Translations under genes and position numbers: made by a program
NCBI GenBank assembly: GCA_000697335.1
Contig: JNEM01015486.1
Coordinates: forward strand, 1-13,721
Length of the DNA: 13,721 bases
Origin: Conidiobolus incongruus B7586
Taxonomy: Eukaryota > Entomophthoromycota > Entomophthoromycetes > Entomophthorales > Conidiobolaceae
Direction: 5' to 3'
Part shown: in pieces, positions 10,384-13,721 of the stretch
How positions within the stretch are numbered: position 1 is the first letter of the stretch
Layout of the letters: each line of letters starts with the position of its first letter
The notes under the pieces: generated by a model
What the model was told of the DNA's origin: nothing
The model's database searches: none
What the model saw: only the letters and a program-made list of their open reading frames with translations

Positions 10384-11814
10384 ATGAACAGATTCAACTT
10401 TGAAGATCCGGATACCTATAATCATCAATATGCTTATATTGATAGTATAAAATATCGTATATATATTTAATTATAATCGGAATTTCATCATTTAATTTTA
10501 TCAATTAGATTATATTGATCAAGGACCCAAATATGCTCCTCTGGCAGTTTTTCTTCATGGATTTCCGTCTGTAAAAAAATACTTTACAATATATATGTGT
10601 ATATGGTATATTAAGACATAAATTTTAATAGGTTTGGTTTTCGTTTAAATATCAAATCAAATCATTTCTAGATGAGGGGTTTAGGGTTGTTGCACCATCG
10701 ATGTTGGGTTATGGTGATACAGATGCACCAGAAACAGATCCATCAAAATATGATAATGATCACCAAAGTTTGCGCCCTTATTCTTGCAAAAATATATGCT
10801 ACAATATTGCTAGTCTGGTAAAAGATCATCTGAAGAGAGATAAGGCTATATTTATCGGAAATGATTGGTAATAATACATTCAATTTTATTGAATTTTCTC
10901 ATATTTAAAGACTGATTATAGGGGTATATATTTTATGTGGCGTATGGGAGCCTATTTTCCAGAAATGTGCATTGCATTGATTGCAATCGGAGGTTATTAT
11001 TCAAAAAGGAATGAAAAATTTCTGAAATATGAAGATTATATACAAAAATATCCCATTTTAACTTACCATGTATATATATTTTTAAATATATTTAAATTCA
11101 ATTACTAATGCATAATATATCAGAACACTATGGCTAGACCCGAAATCATTGAAGCTGGTAACAAGAATGTAAGTATTTAACTAATTTGTTAAATCAGTAT
11201 TAATTCGGATATAGATAAGCGATTTCGTCCAGATCTTCTACAATTCCAAAGCGATATATAATATTGGAAATCCTATGTTACCTAAAATCTTAATTAACAA
11301 ACTAGTTCCAATAGACCCTAATTTAACATATTGTCTCCTAAAGATCTGAAATATTATATCAGCGAAATTAGGAAGAATGGCGTCCAACCTATTACTAACT
11401 ATTATCGCACTCGATATATCAACTATTTGGATGACATAAAACTAACAGATGATCAATTGACCATCCATGTTCCATGTTTATGCGTAAATACAATTAATGA
11501 AAATACTTTACAAATATTAAATATGATTATAGATCATGGCAGATGACGATCAAGTAGTTAGAGCTATGTTTGATCAAGGGGAAGAAATGCTTTATCGTTA
11601 TTGCAAGCAGGTCACGTTTAAGGTAAATTTTTGATATTCTATACAAATTAAATATGTTAATTTCAATCAATAGAATATTCTTAACACAAATCATTTATAT
11701 TTATTCTTGGACTCTGCACAAGAAATTAATGAATACATTAGAGAATTTTTGAAGAAGCACAATTTAAGTCCCAATTCTTCCAATTCTTTGAAAAATATAA
11801 AATCATCATTATAA
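10384..11814 (+). pseudogene. Epoxide hydrolase-like paralogue, gene 2, frameshifted
   Basis: Eight exons match gene 1 exactly in order and phase: 10384-10456, 10509-10570, 10632-10867, 10922-11069, 11124-11168, 11215-11483, 11533-11622, 11674-11814. Exons 1-5 and 7 have the same lengths as in gene 1. Exon 6 is 269 nt instead of 270: one base is missing near 11326-11331, so the frame meets TGA at 11347-11349 before the catalytic acid and His exons. The last exon extends nine codons further than in gene 1. About 65% of residues are shared. HGFP, the nucleophile Asp (GNDWG), the NYYR lid Tyr, MADDDQ and the catalytic His (TNHLY) are all readable. Two changes at the active site are unusual: His before the nucleophile is Asn, and GTH is TNH. 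Introns are 46-61 bp. Probably a recent pseudogene; a sequencing error or natural truncated protein remain possible. Codon use is more AT-rich than in gene 1. Confidence 0.8.
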
Positions 11815-13426
11815 TTTGATTGAGTTTAAATTGATATCTCAAGATTATTTCAATATTTTTTCAATTAAATTTCCGAATTATAATCAACCTCATCCATTTT
11901 TTTATTATTTTAAATACTAAATATTATAATTATTTAAATTTTCAGTATTATGTATTGTAAAATAATTAACCTGAATGGTATTTTTTTTAAATTGCTAACC
12001 CATATTCCTCATCAAATTAAATTATAAATAACGGTTAGCTCTCATTAATTTCATTTCTCAAAGAGTAATAAAATTTATTTCAATAACATTATATTATCAT
12101 AAATGGTTATAATATTAAATGATATTTTATCGAATACATATAATTTTCATTGAATTGATTATGACTAAACACAAGTTATATAATGAAATTATCAAATTTT
12201 ATTTTTTTAATTATTTAGTAGCTATACCAATAGCGGGGTAGAATCAAAACTTTTATATATTTAATTGAATTTTCTGAAAAAGATTTAATTATTATTGATA
12301 AAAATGATATGGATTGAAAATATATTAATATATAATATTAAATATGTAATCAACCCTGATTATTATGATACAAATCCTTAACCTTGTAATAATAAATAAA
12401 GTGATCCTTAATATATATCCTGCATGTCCTTATTGAATACTCAATTTACAAGTTAAAATATAGCCATCCATTATCAATCAACATTATATTCACATTAGAC
12501 TGTTGATCATTTGTTAATATTATTTTATAATCAAAAGGTATATGAATAGTATTTGTACATTCCAATATGTTATTGATATATTGTAAAGTTTAATTTAAAA
12601 TGATACTGGTCACAACTTTCAATTTTTTGTAATATTTATTTGAATTTTATTGGAATTATTTTATCTCTTTCTAATGATTAAAATGATTATTAAATATTTA
12701 AAGCAATGATTTTTTTTAATTTTGTAAACAATTAGAGATTATCCTATATTATAATTTAATTTTCTAACAAATTTTGACTGTTGCTACATTTTAAAATAAC
12801 CTATCTAACTCGATTTGATAGTTAAGCCAATAATATTTCTAATATTCGTCGGTTTTCAGTCTATAATTTAAAATTACTTTTTGTTCTCTTTGTTAGATTT
12901 TAACCAAACATATATTATCCACTGAATCAATTATTTAAGAAGAGGAGTGATAAAGTGAGAAGGAGGTTTTTTCTGGATATTGTGCTATAACATCTCAACA
13001 GTGAGTAAGTGTTAAAATATATAGTCCAAATATGTTGAAGAGGAGGATTAATAAATAATTTATTAACTTATATTATATTTACTTTTTCAATAACCATCTT
13101 TATTTATAAAAGTTATTATAAAATACAACACTTATAATCAATCTATTAATAATAATTATGAGCATTATAGCATTAAAATATTATTTTGGATTTTAAATAA
13201 TTAAATTTTGTTAAGATTAAAAATCAATTAATATTTTGATATTTAATTTATAAAAATATATATCTAATATAAAATTAATACCCTATTATTAATAACCTTT
13301 AGCTATACTTTGATAATTTTAAACAAGCTTTGTTTATTAAATATTGAAATTTGATTTTCTATAAATCCATTAAATTTATTTATTGGAATTTTTTTATAAG
13401 CTAATTTTTTAATTACTTAAAGTATA
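11815..13426. other. Gene-free spacer downstream of gene 2
   Basis: No gene is supported. An AATAAA near 12068 is a possible but distant polyadenylation signal. A purine-rich strand segment at 12937-12966 and a related GAAGAGGAG at 13037-13045 stand out from the AT-rich background, with a 5'-splice-like CAGTGAGTAAG between them (about 12999-13009). This may be a trace of an old exon. Confidence 0.45.
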
Positions 13427-13428
13427 TA

Positions 13429-13721
13429 CACTAACCTACAAAAGTAAGTTATAAAATCAAAAATACATATATTTTAATTAATAACTAAAACAATTATATA
13501 TATTAGATTACTTGAAATTATAATATATAATTAAGGTATATTATTTAATAATAAATAAATATATTTAAATATATTTAGTAAACTATTATCAAAAATATTA
13601 ACCCTTAATTTTTAACCAAGGTAAGTTATAAATTTGCAGGTTTTTGAGATAAGGGGATATATTTAACAATATATAACCATATCTTTTTTCTCTCTTTACT
13701 ATTATTTTATATAATATTTTA
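13429..13721 (+). mobile_element. Second Tc1 copy, left end, cut by window edge
   Basis: The sequence begins CACTAACC after TA at 13427-13428 and aligns with 6110-6402 over 293 positions without a single indel. By my count 26 positions differ, 24 of them transitions; the TA-rich state falls in copy 1 at 17 of these and in copy 2 at 7. The 12-mer GTAAGTTATAAA is exact at both 13444-13455 and 13621-13632, better preserved than in copy 1. The copy contains only the left inverted repeat and adjoining bases here; whether its transposase is less damaged lies beyond the window. Same family and orientation as the element at 6110. Confidence 0.92.

Noticed and set aside
11331-11546. Possible short gene starting at TTG
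   Set aside because: It is the later part of gene 2 exon 6 running on into the intron. The TTG start has no support, and its opening matches internal gene 1 sequence.
1-13721. tRNA, rRNA or CRISPR array
   Set aside because: No B-box-like GGTTCRANNC with a matching acceptor stem, no rRNA core sequence, and no regularly spaced repeats were seen by eye.

Overview
The window is very A+T-rich eukaryotic DNA carrying two multi-exon host genes of one family and the remains of several transposons. Introns of about 46-61 bp with GTA...AG ends, a TATA box close to the ATG, and coding exons clearly richer in G+C than their surroundings suggest a fungus with an AT-rich genome, perhaps a zygomycete-grade lineage such as the Entomophthorales. 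The lineage is an inference. The C-to-T/G-to-A decay of the repeats also suits a fungus but does not prove it.

Layout. Positions 1-3617 hold no intact gene. They contain two blocks of degraded coding-like sequence (about 960-1580 on +, 2531-2935 on -) that I could not assign to a family. Gene 1 (3690-5108, +) is an eight-exon alpha/beta-hydrolase of the epoxide hydrolase type, 345 residues, with all expected catalytic residues. A quiet 1 kb spacer follows. Positions 6110-7677 look like featureless AT-rich DNA but are a complete-length, heavily mutated Tc1 transposon. It has a CACTAACC terminus, TA target duplication, inverted repeats of about 226 bp with doubled internal sites, and a transposase frame in which the DD34E spacing can still be read. 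Next to it, in opposite orientation, lies a dead mariner (transposase relic about 7900-8910, -). Gene 2 (10384-11814, +) is a paralogue of gene 1 with the same seven introns in the same phases, but it has a one-base deletion in exon 6. It is probably a young pseudogene. The window ends inside a second copy of the Tc1 element (13429 to the edge), in the same orientation as the first.

How the parts relate. The two hydrolases arose by duplication and share about two thirds of their residues. Gene 1 looks functional, and gene 2 is decaying or diverged. Transposons inserted between and beyond them, so gene 2 and the mariner are flanked by direct Tc1 copies about 7.3 kb apart. The two Tc1 ends differ at 26 of 293 aligned positions, 24 of them transitions, with no indels. 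Tc1 stop codons repeatedly replace Trp or Gln. Together this indicates a process in this genome resembling repeat-induced point mutation or methyl-cytosine deamination, the most notable signal in the window.
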